Origin: Candidatus Poribacteria bacterium
Lineage (GTDB): Bacteria; Poribacteria; WGA-4E; WGA-3G
Assembly: GCA_003635195.1 (NCBI GenBank)
Contig: PYIY01000096.1
Location: 1-54,542 of the forward strand
Direction: 5' to 3'
Length of the DNA stretch: 54,542 nucleotides
Below the pieces are notes generated by a model. It ran no database searches, had not been told where the DNA came from, and saw only the letters and a list, made by a program, of their open reading frames with translations. The translations under genes and the position numbers were made by a program. Below are positions 33,137 through 41,374 of this stretch, one piece after another. Positions within the stretch are counted from its first letter, which is position 1. Every line of letters starts with the position of its first letter.

Positions 33137-33928
33137 ATGCGACCACTCATTTACATCATGACCCCCGTCCTAATTCTCACCATCCTTCTCGCCTCTCGCT
33201 TTGTAACGTGGGATGCGATAAGAGGCGCGGATCAGCAAGCACAGATATACGTTCAAGACGGAACCGCATCGCTGAGATCATGGAAACTTCCACAAGCGAT
33301 CAAAGCGTTTACGCGTGCGATTGAAATTGAACCGAGGTATGCCGAAGCTTATGTGAAACGCGGACTCGCTTACTACCGTTCTGCACAGTACAAGACCGCT
33401 ATTGCGGATTACACCCAAACGTTAAAACTTAACAGGTATCAAGCTGATGCCTACGCAAGCCGCGGTGATGCTTACCAATCGTTAGGCGACATGGAGCGCG
33501 CTATTGAAGACTACTCAGCTTCACTTAAAAGGAGGCGTAGTCCCCAAGTTATACAGAAACGGGCAGAAACCTATTTCAAAAAGGGAGACGTTCAAAAAAC
33601 ACTCGCCGACTACGATGATCTGATTAAATGGAAGCCCACGGCACTGGCATATTACGGACGCGGTAACGTTTATCTCCAACTCTCGACTCAAGGTAATGAG
33701 AACCGTTTACAACTCGCACTGGCAGATCTGGATCAGGCTATCGCTCTCAAACCGAGTTTCACGAGTGCATATATCAGTCGTGCACAGGTCCATTCACAGC
33801 TCGGGGATCGCACATTAGCAAGTCAAGATACCAGGCACGCTAACAAACTTTTGATTGATGCGCTCGACAAAAAGATAATACAAGCCCTAATGATAGAGGT
33901 ACTCATAAAATTTATAAACGCGCTTTGA
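33137..33928 (+). CDS. Membrane-anchored TPR protein
   Basis: A 263-residue protein with an N-terminal membrane segment (residues 4-20, LIYIMTPVLILTILLAS) and no clear cleavage site, so probably an anchor. The rest consists of six or so TPR units of 34 residues, with typical KAFTRAIEIEPRYAEAYVKRG-type helices (shown in parts: AFTRAIEIEPRYAEAY) and a final unit ending SQLGDRTLASQDTR. TPR scaffolds assemble partner proteins; here, probably in the periplasm next to the encoded protease and phosphatase. It is the last gene of this run, followed by the promoter of the microcompartment genes. Partner is unknown. Confidence 0.85.
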   Translation: MRPLIYIMTPVLILTILLASRFVTWDAIRGADQQAQIYVQDGTASLRSWKLPQAIKAFTRAIEIEPRYAEAYVKRGLAYYRSAQYKTAIADYTQTLKLNRYQADAYASRGDAYQSLGDMERAIEDYSASLKRRRSPQVIQKRAETYFKKGDVQKTLADYDDLIKWKPTALAYYGRGNVYLQLSTQGNENRLQLALADLDQAIALKPSFTSAYISRAQVHSQLGDRTLASQDTRHANKLLIDALDKKIIQALMIEVLIKFINAL

Positions 33929-33936
33929 GTTTTTTC

Positions 33937-33965
33937 TTGAAAAAATGAGAAAATTGTGATATACT
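33937..33965 (+). promoter_or_regulatory. Sigma70-type promoter of the microcompartment operon
   Basis: TTGAAA at 33937-33942, a 17-base spacer and TATACT at 33960-33965, starting 9 bases after the TPR stop codon. A leader of about 135 bases then precedes the BMC gene. Confidence 0.65.
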
Positions 33966-34106
33966 TTAAAGGTGTGGTGTTTAGCATTTCGCTTGACTTC
34001 CCTCCGTTTTTGCGCGCGAGGACACCTTTCACTGCACACCTATTTGTTGCAAGTCAAAAACTTATTTTGGCTATCGAATTTTTGAGAGGAGGCTACCAGA
34101 ATTAAT

Positions 34107-34382
34107 ATGACCGGAGATGCCCTGGGTTTAGTTGAAACGAGAGGCTTAGTTGGGAGTATTGAAGCTGCCGATGCAATGGTGAAAGCAGCGAACGTCCAAC
34201 TCATTGGTTACGAACAAGTCGGCGGTGGTTATGTGACCGTCATGGTTCGTGGCGATGTCGGTGCGGTGAAAGCCGCAACGGATGTCGGAGCTGAAGCAGC
34301 TGCACGCGTCGGCGAAGTTGTTTCGGTTCACGTAATTCCACGTCCACATGCTGAAGTCGAGACTATTTTAAAGAAAGCGTAA
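34107..34382 (+). CDS. BMC-H bacterial microcompartment shell protein
   Basis: A 91-residue single BMC domain protein of the PduA/EutM/CcmK type, complete and of normal length. The start [20 protein letters not shown] is the family signature; the pore-lining region follows a G-G-G-Y-V-T-V strand, and the C-terminal strand ends HVIPRPHAE. Such proteins form the hexagonal tiles of polyhedral shells, with a central pore for metabolites. AGGAGG precedes the ATG. Neither BMC-T trimers nor a BMC-P pentamer are encoded here, so a closed shell needs parts from other loci. The PduL gene follows 74 bases later. Confidence 0.96.
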   Translation: MTGDALGLVETRGLVGSIEAADAMVKAANVQLIGYEQVGGGYVTVMVRGDVGAVKAATDVGAEAAARVGEVVSVHVIPRPHAEVETILKKA

Positions 34383-34456
34383 GCTATTCGTAAGTAGATT
34401 GACCAGACGTTGCCGAAAAACGTTTGGCATATCCTAACAGAAAGGGCGAACCATAG

Positions 34457-35161
34457 ATGCCAGACCGTGCCCTTGTTGAGTTGATTACCCGTCGTGTCGT
34501 GAACAGGCTGACGACAGATCAAGCGTGCAGTGGTTGTGCTTTGAGAAGTTGTGATGCCGGAAATCGAGCATGTGATGCTGTCACACAGCAGCAGCAAATT
34601 CCCGTTGGTGTCTCAGCACGACATGCCCATGTAACACAAGAGCACCTTGAGATCCTCTACGGTGCCGGGCACCAACTCACCGTCTATGCCCCTCTATATC
34701 AACCCGAAGCGTTCGCTGCGAACGAGACCTTGACTATCGTCGGAAAGCGGATGCGAGCTATTGAATCCGTTCGTATCCTTGGACCCGTGCGGGATTACTC
34801 GCAAGTAGAAGTGGCACAAACAGAAGCGATCCGTCTCGGTTTAAGTCCTCCTATTCGAGATTCAGGCGATCTCGCTGGTGCGGAGCCTATTACGCTCATC
34901 GGGCCCGCAGGAAGTGTGTATTTAGAAGAAGGGGCTATCTGTGCTACACGGCACATCCACATGACACCGAGTGATGCTGACGCACTCAATATTCGCGAAG
35001 AAGAGCTTCTAAAGGTACACTTTCCAGGTGAGCGAGCTTTGATGTTTGAAAATGTCCGACCGAAGATATCTGAAGACTATGTGCTTCAGATGCATTTAGA
35101 TACTGATGATTCCAATGCGGCAGGTTTGAAGGGTGGCGAACCTGTTGAAATCGTGCGTTAG
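34457..35161 (+). CDS. pduL: PduL-type phosphate propanoyltransferase (phosphotransacylase)
   Basis: A 234-residue PduL enzyme. It moves acyl groups between CoA and phosphate inside microcompartments, recycling CoA. The two zinc-binding motifs are H56-x-H58 in SARHAHVT and H-I-H in ATRHIHMT (about 174-176). Residues 1-19 (MPDRALVELITRRVVNRLT) form an amphipathic helix like known encapsulation peptides. Between this and the enzyme lies a cluster of four Cys at 24, 27, 32 and 39 (ACSGCALRSC plus C39), which I do not know from PduL; it may bind metal or an Fe-S centre. The gene is between the shell gene and the flavoprotein gene; its end lies 22 bases before the latter's ATG. Confidence 0.95.
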   Translation: MPDRALVELITRRVVNRLTTDQACSGCALRSCDAGNRACDAVTQQQQIPVGVSARHAHVTQEHLEILYGAGHQLTVYAPLYQPEAFAANETLTIVGKRMRAIESVRILGPVRDYSQVEVAQTEAIRLGLSPPIRDSGDLAGAEPITLIGPAGSVYLEEGAICATRHIHMTPSDADALNIREEELLKVHFPGERALMFENVRPKISEDYVLQMHLDTDDSNAAGLKGGEPVEIVR

Positions 35162-35183
35162 GCTCCCTATATTTTCAAACAAC

Positions 35184-35918
35184 ATGAATCAAGAATTGAT
35201 TGATCAGATTCGGAAAATCGTGGAGAGGGTACTGGAGGCGCAAGCATCTACCACCACGCAAATTGCAAACGAGAAACGATTACTCGCTATTTTTGGGGCG
35301 ACTCAACTCGAACTGGATGAACCGCTTCAGCAGCTTCATGCCTGCATGCAAGACGGATGGAAAATCACAATAATTCTGTCTGATCTCGCAACTAAAGTCA
35401 TAAATCCGGAACCGATTCATGCTATATTTGGCGAAGAGAATGTTCTGTGGGAAAGCACACTCACCAATATAGCAACTTTTGTGGATACTTACCAGCAGAT
35501 CGTGCTTCCTGTTTTCTCGCACCCGATGGCTGCGAAACTCGCGTTAAGGTTAGTGGACACACCGTGCACCTATATTATATTTCAAGCACTTTCTAAAGGC
35601 AAATCAGTCATAGCGGCCACCGATGCCCTTAATCAAAACGAGGCATCCTTAAAAATTAATGCTATTGAGGTTGAATATGTAAACGTTTTATCCGAACTTG
35701 GCGTTCAATTAGTACCTATGATGCAGATCGCCGAGTCGATTAAGAACAGAACAGACGACTCACCCACCAGTTTGAACAGACCTCTAATTAGCGCAACAAC
35801 TATTTTAAATCTGGACGCGAACGTGCAAGAACTGGTTCATGAGAAACAAGCGATTATTACACCACTTGCCCGTGAGCATGCAAAAAAGAGAGGTATTAAA
35901 CTAATACCTAAAAGTTAA
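35184..35918 (+). CDS. Microcompartment-associated flavoprotein-like protein
   Basis: A 244-residue protein (ATG at 35184; the frame is open from a GTG at 35133 inside pduL). Residues 1-17 (MNQELIDQIRKIVERVL) form an amphipathic helix resembling an encapsulation peptide. Residues about 30-170 look like the Rossmann-like flavoprotein fold (UbiX/dfp-type) with LAIFGATQLELDE and later FSHPMAAKLALRL. The tail ITPLAREHAKKRGIKLI is a recurrent end-motif in such microcompartment flavoproteins, known from BMC loci of the fucose/rhamnose type; this attribution is from memory. It may carry FMN. It follows pduL directly and ends the operon. No enzyme for aldehyde formation is encoded nearby. Confidence 0.7.
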   Translation: MNQELIDQIRKIVERVLEAQASTTTQIANEKRLLAIFGATQLELDEPLQQLHACMQDGWKITIILSDLATKVINPEPIHAIFGEENVLWESTLTNIATFVDTYQQIVLPVFSHPMAAKLALRLVDTPCTYIIFQALSKGKSVIAATDALNQNEASLKINAIEVEYVNVLSELGVQLVPMMQIAESIKNRTDDSPTSLNRPLISATTILNLDANVQELVHEKQAIITPLAREHAKKRGIKLIPKS

Positions 35919-36032
35919 GAAGCATCGGAGCCATTAGTTTTCGTTGGCACTAATAGTAAAGTCTGTTCATATCAAACTGGGAACGGCGATCAGACATCAG
36001 ATCACGGAAAAATCAATCCATGTTGATTATCC

Positions 36033-36061
36033 TTGACAATTTTTGTAGAAAATTGTATCAT
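36033..36061 (+). promoter_or_regulatory. Sigma70-type promoter of the Tyr/Ser-rich gene
   Basis: A perfect TTGACA at 36033-36038, a 17-base spacer and TATCAT at 36056-36061. About 120 bases of leader precede the ATG at 36187, including a short inverted repeat around 36120-36145 (ATAGGG...CCCTAT). Confidence 0.7.
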
Positions 36062-36186
36062 TTCCGTGATAGTTTAGCAATTAACAAGGATAAAAGAGTT
36101 TTGACATTCACGCGGCACCGCGCGCAATAGGGATCACCCTATTGGTAACGCCAAATAAAGGACATGAACATTAGGAGGAAAATTCC

Positions 36187-37809
36187 ATGAAGACCCGGAT
36201 TTCGATTTTAGGTGTAATATGCCTCATTAGCTGCTTTGTAATCGCTGGGTTGTCAACTCCCGCGAATGCTGATTACGATTATTACGCAGACCGGTTGAGT
36301 CGCGAGCATCGCGTTGCAAGCGATGTTGATGAATGGATAGAGCGCGGAAATGCAACGATCACCGCCAGTCCACGCTTTGAAGATGGCGTTCGACTCACCG
36401 CTTGGGCAAATGATACTCAAAACACAGACGACTACGAATTCGCAATTGCCAGCGCGGTATATCTCTTTGAAATTCCAGCAGGCGCACAGTATATTGAAGT
36501 TTTAGTGCGGTACCGAGGGGAACCGCATCGCTTAGAAATTGAAGACTACGACGAACCGATCGCAGGTCGCGCATGGGTCCGTAACACCAAGCGCGAGGCA
36601 ACCCGCAGTGGTTACCACGACGAAAACGCCAAAGAGACACGCTATGGCGATACTTTTGTCCTTCGAGCGAAAAACCGATCCGAACATATTAAGATCCCTG
36701 CAGCTGGTCGTGTTAAAGACGGATGGATGGAACTTCATATTGTTGCCGAAGGCGGCGAGCAGATTGATGTAGAATATCTTGAGGTCTCCACGTATCGCAG
36801 ACAGCCAAAAGTTAGAGTTATTCAACGCTACACACCGACCTACCGTTGGCGTCCGTGGCATCGTTACACTTACCTCTACTTTTATGATGGTCCCGTCTAT
36901 TACGCGACGGACTACGACTATTATCTCCGATGGAGCTACCCGATTTACGACCATCACTATCTCTCAATCCGTTCGTATTACGGTGGGTATCTCGGACGCT
37001 ACCGTGGTTACTATCCGAGTGCTTACTACCGCTACTATTCGCCATATTACGGTTCTTACCACAGTTACTACCGTGGCACGCCGAAAGTTTACCAACGACG
37101 GACACAGTTAAATCGGTGGAGTGCCCAGCACGAAACGACGCGCCGGCAGTACAGTCGTAGCCGACTATCCGCGAACAGCCAACGAGAAAATCGGACAGCC
37201 GTACGGAGGAGTGTCCGCACTACACTCGAAAACCACCGGAGACAGACGCCAGCGACAACCGAACGGGTGGCGCGCCAATCAATTATTACGCAGAAACTGC
37301 GCGCCCGTGCTTCTACCTCAACACTCCGTCAAAGCAATGCCAGAAAAAGTATTTATGCTTCCGGAAGTACAGTTAGTAAGCAGCGGCGTTATTCTACCGC
37401 TACAACGCGGGATGTGAATCGCTACAGAAGGTCTGCAAAGACACAGCGGACGACACCGCTTTACAGACGTTCTACCGCTTCGTCAACTCGGTCATTCTCG
37501 TCGAGTAAAAGCAGCACTTCGCGCCCGCAGTATAGAACGACTACTTCAAATTCGAGTTCGTCGCGCGCGCGATCAAGCGTCAGTCGTTCAACGACAAGTT
37601 CATCGCGTGAGAGATCAAGCGTCAGTCGTTCAAGTTCAAGTTCGTCGCGTTCGCGTTCAAGTGTCAGTCGTTCCTCTTCCTCTACAAAAACTCGGACGCG
37701 TCCAACGACAACAAGTTCGAGTTCATCGCGTAGCAGCTCAAGCAGTAGCAGCGACGATGACGATGATGATCGCAGTCGGACAACGCAACGGACGAAACGG
37801 CGACGTTAA
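36187..37809 (+). CDS. Secreted Tyr-rich / Ser-Arg-rich low-complexity protein
   Basis: A 540-residue exported protein (signal about 1-29, ending TPANAD). Residues 30-210 form a mixed beta domain with no family match that I know (FEIPAGAQYIEVLVRYRGE). Residues about 215-300 are extremely Tyr/Arg-rich (YYATDYDYYLRWSYPIYDHH, then YYRYYSPYYGSYHSYYRG). Residues 300-540 are rich in Ser, Arg and Thr, with three DNA-level copies of an S-R-x-R-S-S-V-S-R-S unit between about 37560 and 37680. It ends with an Asp run and a basic RTKRRR. GGAGGAAAA precedes the ATG. Such composition suits a surface or matrix protein, possibly crosslinked through Tyr, but that is speculation. The next gene begins within 60 bases. 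Confidence 0.85.
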   Translation: MKTRISILGVICLISCFVIAGLSTPANADYDYYADRLSREHRVASDVDEWIERGNATITASPRFEDGVRLTAWANDTQNTDDYEFAIASAVYLFEIPAGAQYIEVLVRYRGEPHRLEIEDYDEPIAGRAWVRNTKREATRSGYHDENAKETRYGDTFVLRAKNRSEHIKIPAAGRVKDGWMELHIVAEGGEQIDVEYLEVSTYRRQPKVRVIQRYTPTYRWRPWHRYTYLYFYDGPVYYATDYDYYLRWSYPIYDHHYLSIRSYYGGYLGRYRGYYPSAYYRYYSPYYGSYHSYYRGTPKVYQRRTQLNRWSAQHETTRRQYSRSRLSANSQRENRTAVRRSVRTTLENHRRQTPATTERVARQSIITQKLRARASTSTLRQSNARKSIYASGSTVSKQRRYSTATTRDVNRYRRSAKTQRTTPLYRRSTASSTRSFSSSKSSTSRPQYRTTTSNSSSSRARSSVSRSTTSSSRERSSVSRSSSSSSRSRSSVSRSSSSTKTRTRPTTTSSSSSRSSSSSSSDDDDDDRSRTTQRTKRRR

Positions 37810-37865
37810 TAGGAGCAGTGTTGGCTTTGCATGACCGTTTGGATGTGCGAAGTCTACATAACGAA

Positions 37866-38429
37866 ATGCGATTTTTGTTAATTATTTCACTCTTGTTGTT
37901 CAGCCTCCATGCCAGTTTTGCGCAGGAGGCTGAAAACAGCATAAATACCGAACAGCAAGCACCCGAAACGGCGGAACAAGTCAAGCTCATTTCGCCAATT
38001 GGAGCGATGGTGCGCTCCGCTTTTGTTCCCGGATGGGGACAATTTCATAGTCGTAGTTACTTTCGAGGGAGCCTAACTGTCTTGGGGGTAGGCGGTTCCC
38101 TCGTCGGTGCTTTTTTAGCACAAAATTCCTTTAATAATCGCTATGAGGCTTACGAAAAGTTGGTTTGGGATGGCTTCTCTGACGAAAAAACGATATTAGA
38201 AAACTATGAATATGCCAACCAGAGGTACAAACTCAGGACATTTTTTATGTATACTGGCATCGGTATTTGGCTGTATAGTCTTATCGATTCTTACGTGAGT
38301 GCCAACTTTTATAACGCGACTACGCTGATCCAGTCTATTGAACAGGATGCACAAGATATTGAAAAATTGGGGATCGAAATTGGCGCGACCCCTTCACATT
38401 TTTATTTAGGTATTGTTAAAACCTTTTAA
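37866..38429 (+). CDS. DUF5683-like membrane protein
   Basis: I placed the start at the ATG 37866, which gives an ideal signal peptide (MRFLLIISLLLFSLHASFAQ). The same frame is open from a GTG at 37818 and a TTG at 37821 preceded by AGGAG, so a longer n-region is possible. The core ISPIGAMVRSAFVPGWGQF (read to 19 residues) followed by two hydrophobic segments is the DUF5683 signature, found in secreted or membrane proteins of unknown role. A second hydrophobic stretch is TFFMYTGIGIWLYSLIDSY. It lies directly after the Tyr/Ser-rich gene and 35 bases before the NTF2-like gene. Confidence 0.78.
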   Translation: MRFLLIISLLLFSLHASFAQEAENSINTEQQAPETAEQVKLISPIGAMVRSAFVPGWGQFHSRSYFRGSLTVLGVGGSLVGAFLAQNSFNNRYEAYEKLVWDGFSDEKTILENYEYANQRYKLRTFFMYTGIGIWLYSLIDSYVSANFYNATTLIQSIEQDAQDIEKLGIEIGATPSHFYLGIVKTF

Positions 38430-38464
38430 ATTAAATAAAAAATTTAAAAAGGAGAATGCTTACT

Positions 38465-39031
38465 ATGTTCAGGAATTTCGCCAAAGCCAGCGGTGTCCTC
38501 ATTTTACTCCTACTTGTAAATTTCATGGGGTGTGGAGACGCTGATAAGGTCGGACAAATTCCGGCTGAAGAAATGCTTCAAATTAGTAATGTCTTAGACC
38601 GATGGCGAGAAGGTTACGAAACAGAAGATGTTAACACCTACATTGGTACCTTCTGGGAAGATGGTTTCCTTTATGTCTCTGATATGGGAACAGATGGCGA
38701 TAAAACAGACGATGTTGAGTTTGATGACATCCGAGAGGAACGCGCCTCCGCCACTCGTGTCTTTGAACGGTTTCAAGATATTGAGATAGAGCTCTCTTCG
38801 CCGCCGGAAATTCAGATGAATGAAGATGGCACAGAGGCTGAGGTTCGGAATCATTATAGAATCCAATTCTTTGTGTCGGACGGTCAGACACTTGAGGGTG
38901 GATATACCGGTGCATACGCCGAAGGTGATAACCTCTTTATCTTTGAAAAAAGAAACGACGAATGGCGCATAGCTGAGTGGCATGACGAAGCCTTTAACGA
39001 GGAAGAAATTCGCATCGCCAATAACCTATAG
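38465..39031 (+). CDS. NTF2-like (SnoaL-type) lipoprotein
   Basis: A 188-residue protein counted from the ATG at 38465, chosen because GGAG lies ten bases upstream (an ATG at 38456 is too close to that site). It has a lipoprotein signal (ILLLLLVNFMGCG). The mature part has the cone-shaped NTF2-like pattern: an N-terminal helix (LQISNVLDRWREGYETED), a long helix with ERASATRVFERF, and three long strands ending RNDEWRIAEWHDEAF. In exported form such domains usually bind ligands or dimerise rather than catalyse. No catalytic His/Asp pair could be fixed. It lies between the DUF5683 gene and the Wzz-like gene. Confidence 0.78.
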   Translation: MFRNFAKASGVLILLLLVNFMGCGDADKVGQIPAEEMLQISNVLDRWREGYETEDVNTYIGTFWEDGFLYVSDMGTDGDKTDDVEFDDIREERASATRVFERFQDIEIELSSPPEIQMNEDGTEAEVRNHYRIQFFVSDGQTLEGGYTGAYAEGDNLFIFEKRNDEWRIAEWHDEAFNEEEIRIANNL

Positions 39032-39087
39032 GTTCAGAAAAGGGGGCAATTTCTAACCCAAAGGGCGGGTAGAAATACCGTATATTC

Positions 39088-40500
39088 ATGCCGCAACAGG
39101 AGGAACACCTACGCGATTATTTTCAACTCATCCGAAAGCATGACTTTACGCTCTGCCTAACCCTGCTATTAGTGTTAGGAACTGCCCTAATTATCTCGCT
39201 TCGTTTGCCCAAAACTTACGCCGCTTCCACAATATTATTCGTCCAACCGAGTGGAACCTCTTCCTTTCCTTCAGCAAATCTATTTCAAAATGTGCTCTCC
39301 GGTGGTGTCGATCGGCGAGAGATGGAGACAATCAGCACCCGATTCTCTACAGAGTCTATGCTAAATACAGCAATAGCCAACCTTGAGGAGAATGGACACG
39401 CGGACGCGGCTGCGCTTTTCCCACCGGTTGGTAAACTCAAACGAGTGCTGAGGGCACAGGTAAATCCAGATTCTGATTATATCACGCTTGCGGTTGAATT
39501 AACCGAAGCAGAAGGTGGTGAACGGAATGCTGCACTCCTCGTCAACCAACTTGCAAAAGATATGCAAATGTTGCGGCGTGGCGATGAAGAAACGAAACTC
39601 AGCAAACTTATGGAGTTCCTGGAAAATAAACAACGCGAAATCGAAGCGAAAATAGATAAAAATTTAGATGATCTCCTCGCGTTTGTTCGCGACCATGGAA
39701 GCGCAGAAATATGGGTACCGACGCTCACGAATTTGCTTGATCAACTTGCTCGTGTTCGGGAAAATCTTGAGATAAATCAACAACAACTCTACGCAACGAA
39801 CACCCACATTACATACTTAAAAGAACAGTTAAAAAACCTGCCTAAACAGATACCACTATCAGAAACCACCTCGCATAACCCTGTCTGGCTCTTCCAACAA
39901 GAGAAACTCTTCAATCTTGAATCGCAACGCGTTGCTGCTGCGAAAAAAGTTGGCACAACCTCATCAGATTTGGAGGGACTTGACGCACAGATCGCTGAAA
40001 TTCAGGAGAAAAATGAAGAGACTCCGCTGCTAACTACAACAGTTACCTCCGGCACTTCTGCCCATTACACCTACATACAAAATCAGCTGGTAGCACTTGT
40101 TCCGAATCTCTCGCGGTATGAAAACGCTGCGAAACGTCTCAAAGAAGAAGAGGAGACACTCGAAACTGAATTGGCGAAATTAGTAGAACAGATCCCTGAG
40201 AATCAAATTATTCTCACACAAAAGGGTGCCGAGATTCAGACAACCAACGCGATGGCTGAAGAGATTGCCAAACGTTCCCTTGAAGCTGAAATATTATACG
40301 CTGAATCTAAAATACCAGCCTCTCGGAACCAGATAGGCGGCATTGAAATTGTTGATCGCGCGACACCGAGAAAGATTCCTGTTAGTCCGCACCTTCGGTT
40401 TATTTTTATTATCGCGGGAATCACTGGCTTAATTTTGGGTGTTACAGTTGCCCTATTTATTGAATATTTTAATAGGACTGCTGCGAATTTAAAAACGTAA
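39088..40500 (+). CDS. Wzz/GumC-type polysaccharide chain-length (PCP) protein
   Basis: A 470-residue protein with two membrane segments, one near residues 20-38 (LCLTLLLVLGTALIISL) and one near 437-457 (RFIFIIAGITGLILGVTVAL). The large periplasmic part between them is mostly coiled coil (for example EFLENKQREIEAKIDKNLDD, and ENAAKRLKEEEETLETELAK). The P-R-K-I-P-V-S-P motif just ahead of the second membrane segment is typical of polysaccharide co-polymerase (PCP) proteins such as Wzz and GumC. They control length of exported polysaccharide. No tyrosine-kinase domain follows and no other polysaccharide genes are next to it. A terminator lies 25 bases after the stop. Confidence 0.92.
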   Translation: MPQQEEHLRDYFQLIRKHDFTLCLTLLLVLGTALIISLRLPKTYAASTILFVQPSGTSSFPSANLFQNVLSGGVDRREMETISTRFSTESMLNTAIANLEENGHADAAALFPPVGKLKRVLRAQVNPDSDYITLAVELTEAEGGERNAALLVNQLAKDMQMLRRGDEETKLSKLMEFLENKQREIEAKIDKNLDDLLAFVRDHGSAEIWVPTLTNLLDQLARVRENLEINQQQLYATNTHITYLKEQLKNLPKQIPLSETTSHNPVWLFQQEKLFNLESQRVAAAKKVGTTSSDLEGLDAQIAEIQEKNEETPLLTTTVTSGTSAHYTYIQNQLVALVPNLSRYENAAKRLKEEEETLETELAKLVEQIPENQIILTQKGAEIQTTNAMAEEIAKRSLEAEILYAESKIPASRNQIGGIEIVDRATPRKIPVSPHLRFIFIIAGITGLILGVTVALFIEYFNRTAANLKT

Positions 40501-40524
40501 ACATCTTATTTAGAAATATTTACA

Positions 40525-40557
40525 GCCTCGAATTTCGGTTCGAGGCTTCATTATTTT
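40525..40557 (+). terminator. Intrinsic terminator after the Wzz-like gene
   Basis: An 8-bp stem GCCTCGAA/TTCGAGGC at 40525-40546 with a 6-base loop TTTCGG, followed by a T-rich CTTCATTATTTTGAT-like tail (14 bases shown). Only moderate T tract. Confidence 0.6.
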
Positions 40558-40575
40558 GATAACTTTGTAAAAAAA

Positions 40576-40605
40576 ATGTCAATTTTTCTTAAATTGTAGT
40601 ATAAT
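40576..40605 (+). promoter_or_regulatory. Promoter of the long leader before the surface-protein gene
   Basis: A weak -35 ATGTCA at 40576-40581, an 18-base spacer and a perfect TATAAT at 40600-40605. Transcription from here would give a 5' leader of more than 750 bases before the ATG at 41375. Confidence 0.5.
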
Positions 40606-41374
40606 TATAGTATGTCCAATACGCAATTGGGTATTTATATATCCGTGGGCATTGTGGGTATTTACATAAATTCTTGGGCTTGTCTGTATTGTTGACGCGT
40701 GCCTAAGCGTACCCGATCCCGATTTTGTATCGGTTTTTGCCGTCTTCAGGGAGGCAGTAAGCAAGTGGTGTGAGTCCTACATTAGAGTTGTTATGTAGCA
40801 CCTATTGGTATAACTTCGCTGAAAGTGTTTAAGCGTGCAATTTCCAAATTGCAACCTATCCCTAAAACGGACGAAAAATTGAAAATAAATAGGACTGATA
40901 TTTAAAGTTAAAAATATATTTAAAGTTGAAAATATATTACATTTGTGGTATGCTTATCTGAAATTCCACCCCAATGCGTGCGTTTTTCTGTTAAAAAGTT
41001 GACAGAAATTTGAATCAGTGCTATTTTAAAGGCTAAGAACAGTTTTGCTGGCATTTTATTACGTGTTTATCGAAAATTCCACAAAACAAACCCTTAATTT
41101 GTTGGAAGGAGACTCGCTTTTTATACGCCTCGCGCGGTATTCGCGATTTACGGATATTCTATCCGGCAGTGACGAACGGTAAAGAAATTGAATAGGTTTT
41201 ATTTCCGACCAATGCAATTTTGATACTTTTCGTTTAGACGCAAAGCAGTTTTCGTCCATTTCCAAGGTTTTTTGTCGGAAACCGGGGTATGGAGCGCGAA
41301 TGACGAAATATTTATATCGCGGCTCCGTTATCCAAACATCCGATTCATTATCTCCAAGGAGGAAAAACAAAGTA
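40606..41374 (+). ncRNA. Long untranslated region with structured RNA candidate
   Basis: No gene supported. Visible structures: a short hairpin CCGAT-TTTGT-ATCGG with T5 at 40719-40738; GGTG-(6-base bulge)-CTACAT with ATGTAG-CACC around 40769-40801; a GCAATT...AATTGC hairpin at 40837-40852. At 40807-40840, GG-TATAAC followed by GCTGAAAG and TAAGCG resembles the conserved 23S rRNA 3' segment GGATAACCGCTGAAAGCATCTAAGCG (given here only for the comparison, split as GGATAACC + GCTGAAAGCATC + TAAGCG). Further on, a direct repeat ATTTAAAGTT(A/G)AAAATATATT-like lies near 40900-40940. It may be a 5' leader with a regulatory RNA, a decayed rRNA fragment, or both. Confidence 0.35.

Noticed and set aside
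40525..40546. Hairpin with TTCGAGGC, looked at as a possible tRNA T-arm
   Set aside because: No acceptor, D or anticodon arms around it; it fits a terminator after the Wzz-like gene.
41059..41370. 103-residue minus-strand frame in the long leader
   Set aside because: Opposite to the leader of the surface-protein gene, no ribosome-binding site, no domain pattern.
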